Assembly: GCA_965216695.1 (NCBI GenBank) | Contig: OZ244212.1 | Span: 3,348,001 to 3,412,000 of the forward strand | DNA from: G965216695 sp965216695 | GTDB lineage: Bacteria; Pseudomonadota; Gammaproteobacteria; Pseudomonadales; Azotimanducaceae | Length of the DNA: 64,000 nt | Direction of reading: 5' to 3' | Made by a program: the position numbers and the translations under genes | Part shown: positions 1 through 8,974 of the stretch, piece after piece | Numbering within the stretch: position 1 is the first letter of the stretch | Layout: each line of letters opens with the position of its first letter | Notes under the pieces: generated by a model | The model's database searches: none | Told to the model about the DNA's origin: nothing | Seen by the model: only the letters and a program-made list of their open reading frames with translations

Positions 1-2
1 GG

Positions 3-884
3 AATAGTTGGAAAAAGTTAGGCGATGAGCCCCATTTTGCTCGCTTTCGAAACAAAGTGAAGATCGTAGGGACCTGGGACAATCACGACTATGGTTCTCA
101 CAATCGTGGCATAAGTTTTTCACTTAAAGAGGAAAGTAAAACCGCATTCCTGGATTTTTTCGCAGAACCCAAAAATTCACCACGCCGAAAAAGGGCAGGC
201 ATCTACGCGAGCGAACTACTGAATCGGAATGGTCACGTCGTACAAATCTTGTTACTCGATACACGATCGTTCAAAGATGACATTCTTTCTGATCAACGCA
301 GCAAGGAAGAAAGATCGTCTTTAGGGTTGAGCGGTACGCTTGGGATGTACCCTCCCACGGATGACCGTTCATCGTCACTGCTTGGAGAGGCGCAATGGCA
401 GTGGCTCGAAGAGAGCTTAAATGTGCCTGCCGAGGTCAGGTTACTTGTCTCCAGCACGCAAATCATTCCCGATCAGAAGCATATGGATGAGTGGGGAAAC
501 TATCCGCACGAAAGAAAGCGCCTCTTCAGACTACTCACAGATTCAAGGGCGTCGGGTGTGATTCTGCTGTCCGGTAATGTGCATTTTGCTGAACTTTCTA
601 TGCTGGAACGCTCAAACACATACCCACTGTTAGAGATGACCTCCAGCGGGCTGACGCATACAAACTCAGCCTATGCACAGGTGCCAAATCCATACCGCAT
701 AGGCACTCCATTTGACCACTTAAACTTTGGCGTTGTTGAAATACATTGGCAGGCTATGGCAGAACCAACCATACGACTCGCTATCTACGACAAATCGGGG
801 AAGGTTCAGCTCGAACACCAATTACCCCTGACCGATCTTCAGTCTAGTAAGACTTCGGTAGTCCCAGCACATGCTCTCCGATGA
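3..884 (+). CDS. PhoD-like alkaline phosphatase / phosphodiesterase family protein (5' end outside window)
   Basis: The reading frame is already open at the left edge, so the N-terminus is missing; a GTG at 57 is internal. The metallophosphatase signature GTWDNHDYG is near the visible start, followed by LLLDTRSF and, about 175 residues later, SGNVHFAE, which carries a metal-ligand His. These match the C-terminal half of the PhoD family (Fe/Ca-dependent phosphomonoesterases and phosphodiesterases, usually exported). The signal-peptide region cannot be seen. The gene converges on the acyl-CoA dehydrogenase and the 3' ends overlap by about 41 bp. Family assignment is firm; the substrate is unknown. 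Confidence 0.8.
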   Translation, partial: NSWKKLGDEPHFARFRNKVKIVGTWDNHDYGSHNRGISFSLKEESKTAFLDFFAEPKNSPRRKRAGIYASELLNRNGHVVQILLLDTRSFKDDILSDQRSKEERSSLGLSGTLGMYPPTDDRSSSLLGEAQWQWLEESLNVPAEVRLLVSSTQIIPDQKHMDEWGNYPHERKRLFRLLTDSRASGVILLSGNVHFAELSMLERSNTYPLLEMTSSGLTHTNSAYAQVPNPYRIGTPFDHLNFGVVEIHWQAMAEPTIRLAIYDKSGKVQLEHQLPLTDLQSSKTSVVPAHALR

Positions 885-2007
885 AATTTAGGCTCATTTC
901 CTGCGTTAAGGGGGCGAGCCTGAACAACTGGACCTCTCTCCACCAACGCTCGACGTGATAATCAGCAGCAAAACCAGCACCGCCGAAAGTCTGCATTGCG
1001 TGGTAGCAAGCCTCGATTGCCGCTTCGACCGCCACATACTTGGCCATGTTCGCGATTTGTCCGACAACAATAGTGTCACGCCCTGCATCGTGCAGACTCG
1101 CAGCTTTCAGCACTGACAGCCAAGCAGACTCTAGTTTGGCGTGTGCAGCAGCCAGCGGGTGCTGGACCGCCTGGTGCGCGCCAATGGGCACATCAAACAC
1201 GTTGCGTTCGTTGGCATAAGCAACCGCGCTTTGAATTGCTAACCGGCCTGTACCAATCGCTCCTGCGGCCACCAATAGCCGTTCCGGATTGAGCGTGCCT
1301 AGAAGTTGATAAAACCCCTTGCCTTCAGCGCCTAGTAGCGTCGAATCGGGCGTCGTTAGATTTTCAAACTGGACATTGTACGACTGATAGTAGTGCAGGC
1401 CATGCTTCGCAATTGGCGCCGCATGGATCCCTTCTGCTGGAAGGTCAATAAGGAACAGCGACATGCCTTGCGCGGACCTTCCTTTTTCGGTCCGTGCCAG
1501 CAGCACAAACACCTGTGTGTTTTCTATATTGCTGATGAACCACTTAGCACCGTTGATCTGAAAGTCAGACCCATTGCGCTCAGCAAAAGTTGTTATGTTA
1601 GTGGTGTTTGTACCGGCGTCTGGCTCGGTCACACCCAAACTGGCTAACACTTGACCCTTAGCCATCGTCGGTAGATAGGCTTTCTTTTGTTCATCGTTGC
1701 CATGCTGCATGACCGCATTTGACCCCAAAATACCAAACAGGAATCCAAGTGCTGGTCCACCCCCTCCGCCGTTGCTGCAGAGTGCATCCATAGCTAACAC
1801 CAGCTCTGTAATACCGGCCCCACTGCCCCCAAATTGTTCAGGCAGATGCAATCCAAAGAAACCTAACTCGCCCATCTCATCAAGAAATTCTTGAGGAAAT
1901 GAGTGCGCCTGATCTTTCTCAAACCAGTATTGTGGGCCGTACTTACGCCCCACCTCAGTAGCGGTATCGACGATCATTTGTTGTTCGGATGTCAGATCAA
2001 AATCCAT
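844..2007 (-). CDS. acyl-CoA dehydrogenase family protein
   Basis: About 387 residues, the usual length of an acyl-CoA dehydrogenase, an FAD flavoenzyme forming the 2,3-double bond of acyl-CoAs. The family signature region GVTEPDAGTNTTNI is followed by WFISN, and the C-terminal part has QTFGGAGFAADYHVERWW. The region that normally holds the catalytic Glu reads APLTQEMSLNFI instead of the common YEGT, so the base may be the Glu of TQEM or may sit elsewhere, as in isovaleryl-CoA dehydrogenases. I chose ATG 2007 because AGAGGTGA lies just upstream; an in-frame GTG at 2013 is the alternative. It lies 26 bp after a second dehydrogenase on the same strand, so the two probably form an operon. Confidence 0.88.
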   Translation of the reverse strand: MDFDLTSEQQMIVDTATEVGRKYGPQYWFEKDQAHSFPQEFLDEMGELGFFGLHLPEQFGGSGAGITELVLAMDALCSNGGGGGPALGFLFGILGSNAVMQHGNDEQKKAYLPTMAKGQVLASLGVTEPDAGTNTTNITTFAERNGSDFQINGAKWFISNIENTQVFVLLARTEKGRSAQGMSLFLIDLPAEGIHAAPIAKHGLHYYQSYNVQFENLTTPDSTLLGAEGKGFYQLLGTLNPERLLVAAGAIGTGRLAIQSAVAYANERNVFDVPIGAHQAVQHPLAAAHAKLESAWLSVLKAASLHDAGRDTIVVGQIANMAKYVAVEAAIEACYHAMQTFGGAGFAADYHVERWWREVQLFRLAPLTQEMSLNFIGEHVLGLPKSY

Positions 2008-2033
2008 CTTCACCTCTTTATTTTGCGATCAAA

Positions 2034-3176
2034 CTAGAACGCAGCGTGACCAAGAATGCTGCGCCCGATGATCAGCTGCTGCATTTCGGGCGTGCCTTCT
2101 GTGACCGCCAGGATCGGAGCTATGCGATACAATTCTTCTATTGGAAACTCGCGCGTCACGCCATTTCCTCCGTGAACTGCCATAGCATCTCGTACGACCC
2201 GCAGAGCAGCCTCGGTCGCGAAATATTTAGCCATGGAACTCTGTAGGTCCGAACGTTGCCCTTTGGTGACTTTATCTAGGGCTGAATAAAGCATCAGTCT
2301 AGCCGCTTCTAAATCCACCGCCATTTGTGCAATTCGCGCTTGAATCAACTGGTGGGCGGCAATGACCTTGCCGTGTTGCTCCCGTTCCTGTGCATATGCG
2401 ACAGCGTGATCGAACGCCGCTTGGGCAACACTTAATGCTAACAAACCAACCAACGGTCTAGATCCCTCAAGTAGAGTCAAGAGCCGACGCAGGCCCTCTC
2501 CTTCGGGGACTAAGACATTTTCATCGGGCACAAACACGTCATCGAAAAATACTTGTGCTGTGGATTGTCGATTGAGTGCCATTTTGGGAATGTTCTTGGT
2601 TTCGTAGCCCGCATCTCTGTCGACAATCATCAACGCGAGGCCTGCCTGTGGTTCGTCGTTCACACGAGTCACGCAGATAATGAAATCCGAATAATGACCG
2701 TTGGAGATCCATTGCTTTTCTCCGCTGATTCGGTAGCCGCCGTCGACCTTTTTCGCCTTTGTCGATATCTCCGCGATGTTTGATCCTGCAGCGGGTTCGC
2801 TAATTCCAATGCACGCGAATTTGTCTCCGGTTAGCAATGGGGCAAGATAGCGTCCACGCTGCTGCTCGCTTCCATGCGCGAGCAACAAGCCAGCTTCTAA
2901 CTGAATTAACACAACGATTGATAAGTCCGGTGCCACTTTTGCGAGTTGTTCGAACAACAGCCCCACGGTTGTCGGCGACAGACCCAAGCCACCTAATTCT
3001 TCCGCGACCAAGCCATTGCCCATGCCATAGTCGAGCAAGCCTTTCAAAACCTGTTGTGTTGTGGCTTTGTCCAAAAACTCATCTGGGCGCGCGTGATAGG
3101 GTGCCACCTCATTCGACAAGTACTTAGTAAACGCATCAATGGCCAGCTGGTCGTCTGCTGAAACACTAAAATCCAT
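2034..3176 (-). CDS. acyl-CoA dehydrogenase family protein
   Basis: About 380 residues with full acyl-CoA dehydrogenase architecture: N-terminal helical domain, GISEPAAGSNIAEI signature, KQWISNGHYSDF, and the C-terminal VHGGNGVTREFPIEELYR. It ends with VTEGTPEMQQLIIGRS, where the Glu of EGT is the usual catalytic base. It is first in a two-gene minus-strand unit with the dehydrogenase at 844-2007. The pair may act as two subunits or on two successive substrates; the sequence does not decide. ATG 3176 is preferred over the adjacent upstream TTG. Its 5' end faces the molybdopterin oxidoreductase across about 140 bp that must hold divergent promoters. Confidence 0.88.
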   Translation of the reverse strand: MDFSVSADDQLAIDAFTKYLSNEVAPYHARPDEFLDKATTQQVLKGLLDYGMGNGLVAEELGGLGLSPTTVGLLFEQLAKVAPDLSIVVLIQLEAGLLLAHGSEQQRGRYLAPLLTGDKFACIGISEPAAGSNIAEISTKAKKVDGGYRISGEKQWISNGHYSDFIICVTRVNDEPQAGLALMIVDRDAGYETKNIPKMALNRQSTAQVFFDDVFVPDENVLVPEGEGLRRLLTLLEGSRPLVGLLALSVAQAAFDHAVAYAQEREQHGKVIAAHQLIQARIAQMAVDLEAARLMLYSALDKVTKGQRSDLQSSMAKYFATEAALRVVRDAMAVHGGNGVTREFPIEELYRIAPILAVTEGTPEMQQLIIGRSILGHAAF

Positions 3177-3318
3177 CAATCTATCTCAATTCTGCCTTAC
3201 TTCATCTTAACCATCGTCGGGGTAGGCGAACCAACAAATCACGGTCATTTTGAGCAGGAAAGGTTGCTTGTACGGCATATCGGCAGAAGGTCGCTGCTCA
3301 CTGGCGTAGAGTGTAGGC

Positions 3319-5625
3319 ATGGCAATACCGACGTCGACTCACTGGGGAAACTATAAGCTCGTTACGGCTGAAGGACAGATTGAAGCAATCCAACGTTATC
3401 CAGAAGACGTCGACCCAACACCTATCGCGGATAATCTACTCGCTGCCCAAGATGAAAACGTAAGGGTGCTTAGACCCGCGATTAGAGAAAGCTATTTAAA
3501 GCGACCGACCGAACACACGGGTGCAACACGGGGCCACGAACCTTTTGTACAAGTCCCGTGGGATGAAGCACTAGACCTCACGGCGTCCGCGTTGGATCAC
3601 GTGCGTGCTGAGCACGGGAACGCCTCCATCTATGGTGGTTCTTATGGTTGGTCTTCAGCGGGCCGCTTTCATCATGCCCAAAGTCAAATCCACCGTTTCC
3701 TGAATAGTATTGGGGGTTATACGCGTTCTCTTTTCAGTTACTCCGCTGGCGCAGGAGAAGCCATCGTCCCCCGTGTTCTGGGCATGGATTTTTTCGAGGT
3801 TATGTTTCAAGCGCCGACGCTCGAGGATATCGCAGAGCACACCAAGCTGGTTGTCTGCTTCGGTGGTCTTGCGCTAAAAAACACACAGGTGATGTCTGGT
3901 GGTATCGGCGGCCACGATGCTGAGTCACGCTTGCGCGATCTCACCAGTAAAGACATAGACTTTATCAACATCAGTCCCATCGCCGATGATTTACCAGATT
4001 TTCTGGACGGTGACTGGTGGCCAGTTCGTCCAGGTACCGACTCCGCGTTGATGCTTGCGATCGCCCATACCTTGGTGGACGAAGATCTATACGACAAAGC
4101 GTACGTGTCTCGTTACAGCGTCGGCCTGGAAGAGTTTAAGCCGTACTTGGTGGGCCATCTCGACGGCCAACCTAAAGACTGTAGTTGGGCATCAACAATC
4201 TGTGATATTCCCGCTGAACGCATTCATGCGCTCGCCCGTCGCATGGCAAACGATAAGCCTATGATTGGTATCAGTTGGTCGCTGCAACGTAATGAACATG
4301 GTGAGCAAACTTATTGGTTGGCGACGGTGTTAGGCGCTTTGTTGGGGACACACGGTCTACCTGGCAAGGGCGTAAGTTACGGCTACGGATCGATTCACAA
4401 TATCGGCTTCTCTGGTCGAAAATTACCGAACTTTGCGATTCCGGCACTCCCCCAGGGTGAACGCGGTGTGGATGACTACATCCCAGTGGCTCGAATTGCC
4501 GATGTGCTGCTCAACCCTGGTAAGGCATTCGAATTCAATGGCAAAACCATCGAACCGAAACAAATTGAACTGATTTATTGGGCGGGGGGAAACCCATTCC
4601 ATCATCACCAGGATTTAAACCGTCTTTGTGATGCCTGGACCAAACCGCAGACCATTATCGTCAACGAACCCTTTTGGACAGCCACGGCAAAGCGAGCCGA
4701 CATCGTTCTTCCAGCCACGATACCTCTAGAGCGAGAAGACTTGGGCGTTACCCCCTACGACTGCACCATGACACCTATGCGTAGAGCTGTTGACCCCATT
4801 GGGGAAGCACGAGATGACTATGACATTTTCCGTGGCCTTGCCGAACGGCTTGGGGCAAGCAATGTGTTCAGCGAAGGAAAATCCACGCTAGACTGGCTTA
4901 AGCACCTGTACGCTGATCTTGTCGAGAATGCATATGCAGTTGGAGTTGCATTGCCGAACTTCGACACGTTTTGGAATGGGGAGCAGATCAACCTGCGCGA
5001 TCAAATACCCGACCGGGTTTTTCGACTCGAACGGTTCTATCAAGACCCGGAAACCCATCCCCTAGACACGCCTTCGGGCAAGATTGAAATCTACTCGTCA
5101 ACAATCGACAGCTTTGGCTACAAAGATTGTGCTGGCTCTCCCCGCTGGTATGACAAGGACGAATACCTGGGATCCACACGCGCGACAGTCTATCCGCTGC
5201 ACTTGATCTCCAACCAACCCAGAGGCCGGTTACATTCTCAATACGATCACGGTTCAGCGAGCCTTGCCACTAAGGTCCATGGCCGAGAGTGTGTGCATAT
5301 AAATCCGCTCGATGCTCGATCAAGAGGCATCGTAGATGGCGACATCGTCCGCTTGCACAACGATCGCGGAGAGTGTTTGGCAGTAGCCGTCTTAACAAAT
5401 CGAGTTGCACCAAACGTGCTGCAACTGCCGACAGGTGCATGGTACGACCCTTCAGGCAAGAACAATTTGGAGGTACACGGCAATCCTAACGTGCTCACAC
5501 GAGATAAAGGCTCATCAGCACTTGGTCAGGGGACTACCGCGCATAGTTGTCTGGTTGAGATGGAAAAGTACACTGACGATACACCGCCTATAAAAGCACA
5601 CTCCCCACCTGACTTCACAAACTAA
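3319..5625 (+). CDS. molybdopterin-dependent oxidoreductase, DMSO/TMAO/biotin-sulfoxide reductase type
   Basis: 768 residues, the length of BisC/TorA-type bis-MGD enzymes. The segment YGGSYGWSSAGRFHHA (about residues 108-123) matches the region where Ser coordinates molybdenum in the DMSO reductase family. Later blocks WAGGNPFHHHQDLN, IVLPATIPLEREDLG and LHLISNQPRGRLHSQ are typical of the cofactor-binding domains, and the molybdopterin dinucleotide-binding domain closes the protein. There is no N-terminal Cys cluster for 4Fe-4S and no twin-arginine signal, so a cytoplasmic BisC-like enzyme is more likely than a periplasmic respiratory reductase. No dedicated electron donor or chaperone is adjacent. 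Its substrate within this acyl-CoA block is unknown; an S- or N-oxide is possible from family knowledge only. Confidence 0.87.
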   Translation: MAIPTSTHWGNYKLVTAEGQIEAIQRYPEDVDPTPIADNLLAAQDENVRVLRPAIRESYLKRPTEHTGATRGHEPFVQVPWDEALDLTASALDHVRAEHGNASIYGGSYGWSSAGRFHHAQSQIHRFLNSIGGYTRSLFSYSAGAGEAIVPRVLGMDFFEVMFQAPTLEDIAEHTKLVVCFGGLALKNTQVMSGGIGGHDAESRLRDLTSKDIDFINISPIADDLPDFLDGDWWPVRPGTDSALMLAIAHTLVDEDLYDKAYVSRYSVGLEEFKPYLVGHLDGQPKDCSWASTICDIPAERIHALARRMANDKPMIGISWSLQRNEHGEQTYWLATVLGALLGTHGLPGKGVSYGYGSIHNIGFSGRKLPNFAIPALPQGERGVDDYIPVARIADVLLNPGKAFEFNGKTIEPKQIELIYWAGGNPFHHHQDLNRLCDAWTKPQTIIVNEPFWTATAKRADIVLPATIPLEREDLGVTPYDCTMTPMRRAVDPIGEARDDYDIFRGLAERLGASNVFSEGKSTLDWLKHLYADLVENAYAVGVALPNFDTFWNGEQINLRDQIPDRVFRLERFYQDPETHPLDTPSGKIEIYSSTIDSFGYKDCAGSPRWYDKDEYLGSTRATVYPLHLISNQPRGRLHSQYDHGSASLATKVHGRECVHINPLDARSRGIVDGDIVRLHNDRGECLAVAVLTNRVAPNVLQLPTGAWYDPSGKNNLEVHGNPNVLTRDKGSSALGQGTTAHSCLVEMEKYTDDTPPIKAHSPPDFTN

Positions 5626-6659
5626 CCTTCTGCCAACAATTCCGTGCGATATTGGGTAGGTGAGCGCCCGGTCCAACGCTGAAAGGCGCGCGAAAAGTTA
5701 CTGCAATCTGAAAATCCGAGCGTATAAGCGATCTCGCTGACAGACAGGTTTTGTTGCTCCATATACTGTTCCGCCAGTTCTCGACGCGTGTCTACAAGGA
5801 TGTCCTGGTAGCTTGTCCCTTCCAACGACAGTCGGTTGTGCAAAGTACGAACGCTCATGTTAAGTGCTTGCGCCACTGCGGGTTTACTGCAGTTTCCTGA
5901 TGGCAGCCGTGCGATAATCTGAGCATGTACCCGCCGAACCAGATCCTTTTCATCCATCTTAGCTAAAAATTTCACCACAACTTCATCATGCATCCGCGCA
6001 AGCTCTGCATTTGCAGCTGGCAACGGTACATCCAAGTCATCCTGGTTGATGAACAGCGCATCTACTTCTTTTTCGAACTCACACTCGCATCCAAAGTAGT
6101 CCTCGAACCTAGCGACATCTGTTGGCCGCTTGAAGGTAAACCAGACTTTTGCTGGTGCGTAGTCGCGTCGGTACATCGAGCGCAGCCATTGCACGTAGGT
6201 TGAGAAGGATCCCTGAACAAGTGAGGGGTAGACTCGTGACCGCTCGACGTTGGGTTTAGGAATCAATTGAACCTGGAGGCCTTCTTCCAATTCGTGCAAC
6301 AGAATAGTTTCATTAGAGGTAATGAACGTGTAATAGCGTACTAGCCGTTCGCAGAACGCCCTTATATTTGCACTGGACAGCAGAGCAACGCCTAAAGCAT
6401 GGAACGTAGTGGGATGGACTAATTCACCAAACCCAAGCGCAAACGCCGGATCCTTGGTCGCAGCGATCGAGGCTGTAATCAAGCGCTCAAGTTCGTAAAA
6501 AGCTAAACGGTTTTCTGGGTTGTTGAGGTGCTGTTGCCGCACATCCGCATTCGCAAACACCCGGTCAGCGTCAACACCGGCATTTTCAAGCACCTCGCGT
6601 ATCACTACGGCAACGTTGCCTAGCGTGGATTGTTTGGAATGTTCCCCTAAAACCGGCAC
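5622..6659 (-). CDS. AraC-family transcriptional regulator
   Basis: About 345 residues from a GTG at 6659 that has AGGAG five bases upstream; the open frame extends to 6761 but the extra N-terminus looks untranslated. The N-terminal two thirds resemble the arabinose-binding-type domain of OruR/ArgR-like regulators. The C-terminal roughly 100 residues hold two helix-turn-helix motifs, the second reading SVSEIAYTLGFSDCSNFSRA then FQRWTGRSPTQYR, the classical AraC signature. The 3' end overlaps the molybdopterin oxidoreductase by 4 bp, tail to tail. It probably senses a metabolite of the surrounding catabolic genes. Confidence 0.87.
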   Translation of the reverse strand: MPVLGEHSKQSTLGNVAVVIREVLENAGVDADRVFANADVRQQHLNNPENRLAFYELERLITASIAATKDPAFALGFGELVHPTTFHALGVALLSSANIRAFCERLVRYYTFITSNETILLHELEEGLQVQLIPKPNVERSRVYPSLVQGSFSTYVQWLRSMYRRDYAPAKVWFTFKRPTDVARFEDYFGCECEFEKEVDALFINQDDLDVPLPAANAELARMHDEVVVKFLAKMDEKDLVRRVHAQIIARLPSGNCSKPAVAQALNMSVRTLHNRLSLEGTSYQDILVDTRRELAEQYMEQQNLSVSEIAYTLGFSDCSNFSRAFQRWTGRSPTQYRTELLAEG

Positions 6660-6798
6660 TACTTCTCCTGAGTAAATGCACGAAGGGAATACTATAGGTT
6701 TACGTTTGTGTCGGTAACCCCCACCAAAGAACTTTAAAATCAGTGCCTTACAGGCAATCAAGATCTATACGCATCGATGGACGACACGGAAAGACTGA

Positions 6799-7593
6799 TC
6801 ACTCCCCGCTTAAATTTGGTGCCCGCTTCTCCTGAAAGGCCGCCACCGCCTCTTTACGGTCATCTAACAGGTTCGTGTACATCTCGTAAGCTACCGCCAC
6901 ATCTGTGATGTTGGTTGCCAATTCACGCAACGGGATGTTGATTGCCGTCTTCGTGTATCGAACAGCCCAACGCGGACTCGCAAGGAGCTCCTGAACCAAT
7001 TCGTCCACTTTTGCATCCAACTCTTCGGTCGGCACGGCGTAATTAATCAGCCCCATTCCCGCTGCGTCGGTCGCTGATAACAATCTACCTGTCATCAAAA
7101 ACTCTTTGGCTCTTGCATAGCCAATCAACTGGGGCCAAATCACCGCGCCGCCATCTCCTGCCACCAGACCTGCTTTAACATGTGGATCGCCAATCTTTGC
7201 GCGCTCGTCTGCAACGATGATGTCGCTTAGCAAAGCAATCGAAGCACCGAAACCGGCAGCCGCGCCGTTCATACGACACACCATTGGTTTATCTAGTTCT
7301 AAGATGCCGTTAATGATCCGCCGCGCATCAGGCAGGATACCTCTGAACTTTTTGGGATCTTCCACCATCTCTTCAAAGAAGCGCATGTCGGCACCCGCAC
7401 AAAATGCTTGGTCTTTACCCGTGAGGACAATGACATCGCTCTCCAGATCGTTGTTGAGATCATGGAACACCCGACCTAATTCAATGTGCATCTGCTCGTT
7501 GACGCCATTGAATGGGCCCACCCCATCCAGCATCATCGTCAAGACCTTGCCGTTACGCTCGAACTTCAGAGTTTCGTATTGATCAAAATTCAT
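6799..7593 (-). CDS. enoyl-CoA hydratase/isomerase family protein
   Basis: 264 residues in the crotonase fold. AFCAGADMRFF carries the first oxyanion-hole region and RMNGAAAGFGASIALLSDI the second. The downstream GDPHVKAGLVAGDGGAVIWP segment places a Gly-Asp pair where many crotonases have catalytic Glu/Asp. These enzymes add water to, or isomerise, 2-enoyl-CoAs. ATG 7593 is chosen because AGGAG lies 7 bases upstream; an 18-codon extension to 7647 is cysteine-rich and unlikely. It is probably the hydration step of the local pathway. It is divergent from the alpha-hydroxy-acid oxidase with about 190 bp between start codons. Confidence 0.87.
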   Translation of the reverse strand: MNFDQYETLKFERNGKVLTMMLDGVGPFNGVNEQMHIELGRVFHDLNNDLESDVIVLTGKDQAFCAGADMRFFEEMVEDPKKFRGILPDARRIINGILELDKPMVCRMNGAAAGFGASIALLSDIIVADERAKIGDPHVKAGLVAGDGGAVIWPQLIGYARAKEFLMTGRLLSATDAAGMGLINYAVPTEELDAKVDELVQELLASPRWAVRYTKTAINIPLRELATNITDVAVAYEMYTNLLDDRKEAVAAFQEKRAPNLSGE

Positions 7594-7786
7594 TCCGCTC
7601 ACTCCTCTTCTAATACCTCTATCACAACAGCAGACCCCTTTTGACACAAGGTGCGTTCAGGCACTATCCCTGTCTTTTACAAACAGTCTTTCACAGGCAC
7701 CCAATCGGAATTGTCCTCTGCATGCAATGACCGGACAGCACTCATAGCGTTCGTCTAGTTTCTCTGGGTAGCTACAGGACATTGAA

Positions 7787-8941
7787 ATGAGCAAGCTCGA
7801 TCGCGCCTTTAATATCGACGACATGCGCCACCTCGCGAAGGCACGCCTACCGAAGTTTATCTTCGACTATCTTGATGGGGGTGCAGACGACGAGTGGGTG
7901 CTTGAGAACAATCGCCGTGCTTTCGGTCGCTACGGACTTCTGACCCAGGTTCTTCGAGATGTGTCCAACATCGATACACGAACCAAGCTAATGGGTATTG
8001 AAACAGATATGCCGTTCATCCTTTCTTCAACCGGCGCATCACGTTTTTTCCATCCCGAAGGCGAACTTGCCGCCGCTCGAGCTGCAGCAAAAGCCAACGT
8101 ATTCTATGGCATCGCAGCATCTGCGATGACGTCGATTGAAGATGTGGCAGCAGTTGAATCAGGTCCACGTTTTTTCCAGATCTATGTGTTTAAGGACCGA
8201 GGGCTCAATGGCGAGTTTGTCCAACGGTGCAAAGCAGCAAATTTCCAAGCAATGTTTCTTACTGTGGACAGCGTTGTTGCAGGTAATCGCGAGCGAGATC
8301 TACGCAATGAGTTATCAATACCCCCAAGAATCAGCCCTAAGACAGTCTGGCAAGCAGGGATTAGACCGAGTTGGAGTTACGACTATGTAACGTCTGCGCC
8401 CTGGTCGTTTCCTGTGGTTGAAAGCGTACTCGATGAATCTACCAAATCTGACTTCGCTTCAGTCGCCGAATGGTTTGGCAGCCAACTGGACCAATCTTTC
8501 ACATGGGATGACGCCGCAGCTTTGGTCAGTGAATGGAGCGGACAATTCATTATAAAAGGGATCACGCGTCCGGAAGATGCCATTCGTGCTGCGGAAATCG
8601 GGGCAACCGGCATCGTTGTATCGAATCACGGAGGGCGTCAGTTAGACCGTATTCCGTCGCCTATAGACCTGCTGCCGCCGATTGTAGATGCCGTCGGTGA
8701 CCGCCTGGAGATTATCATCGACAGCGGTTTTCGTCGCGGCACCGATATCATCACCGCTCTTGCCCTGGGTGCAAACGGTGTTTCCTTGGGACGCCCGTAT
8801 CTCTATGGATTGAGTGCCGGTGGCGAAGCGGGTGTTAGCCGTGTAATTGACATCCTCAAAGGAGAACTGGTCCGAGATATGACGATGATGGGCGTGTGTT
8901 CAATCGACGAGCTCACACCGGATCTTCTGAAGACGCTCTAA
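7787..8941 (+). CDS. FMN-dependent alpha-hydroxy-acid oxidase/dehydrogenase
   Basis: 384 residues, the full TIM-barrel length of the LldD / glycolate oxidase / mandelate dehydrogenase family. It opens with FNIDDMRHLAKARLPKFIFDYLDGGADDE, which is split here only for reading and is typical of the family N-terminus. The active-site block SNHGGRQLDRIPSPIDLLPP holds the catalytic His and substrate-binding Arg, and DSGFRRGTDIITALALGA plus VSLGRPYLYGL form the FMN phosphate site. It oxidises an (S)-2-hydroxy acid to a 2-oxo acid; the substrate cannot be read from sequence. The start follows AGGAC. It stands alone on the plus strand between minus-strand acyl-CoA genes. Confidence 0.87.
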   Translation: MSKLDRAFNIDDMRHLAKARLPKFIFDYLDGGADDEWVLENNRRAFGRYGLLTQVLRDVSNIDTRTKLMGIETDMPFILSSTGASRFFHPEGELAAARAAAKANVFYGIAASAMTSIEDVAAVESGPRFFQIYVFKDRGLNGEFVQRCKAANFQAMFLTVDSVVAGNRERDLRNELSIPPRISPKTVWQAGIRPSWSYDYVTSAPWSFPVVESVLDESTKSDFASVAEWFGSQLDQSFTWDDAAALVSEWSGQFIIKGITRPEDAIRAAEIGATGIVVSNHGGRQLDRIPSPIDLLPPIVDAVGDRLEIIIDSGFRRGTDIITALALGANGVSLGRPYLYGLSAGGEAGVSRVIDILKGELVRDMTMMGVCSIDELTPDLLKTL

Positions 8942-8974
8942 CGTCGATCCCCCAGAGTGTCACTTGCGATTGGA

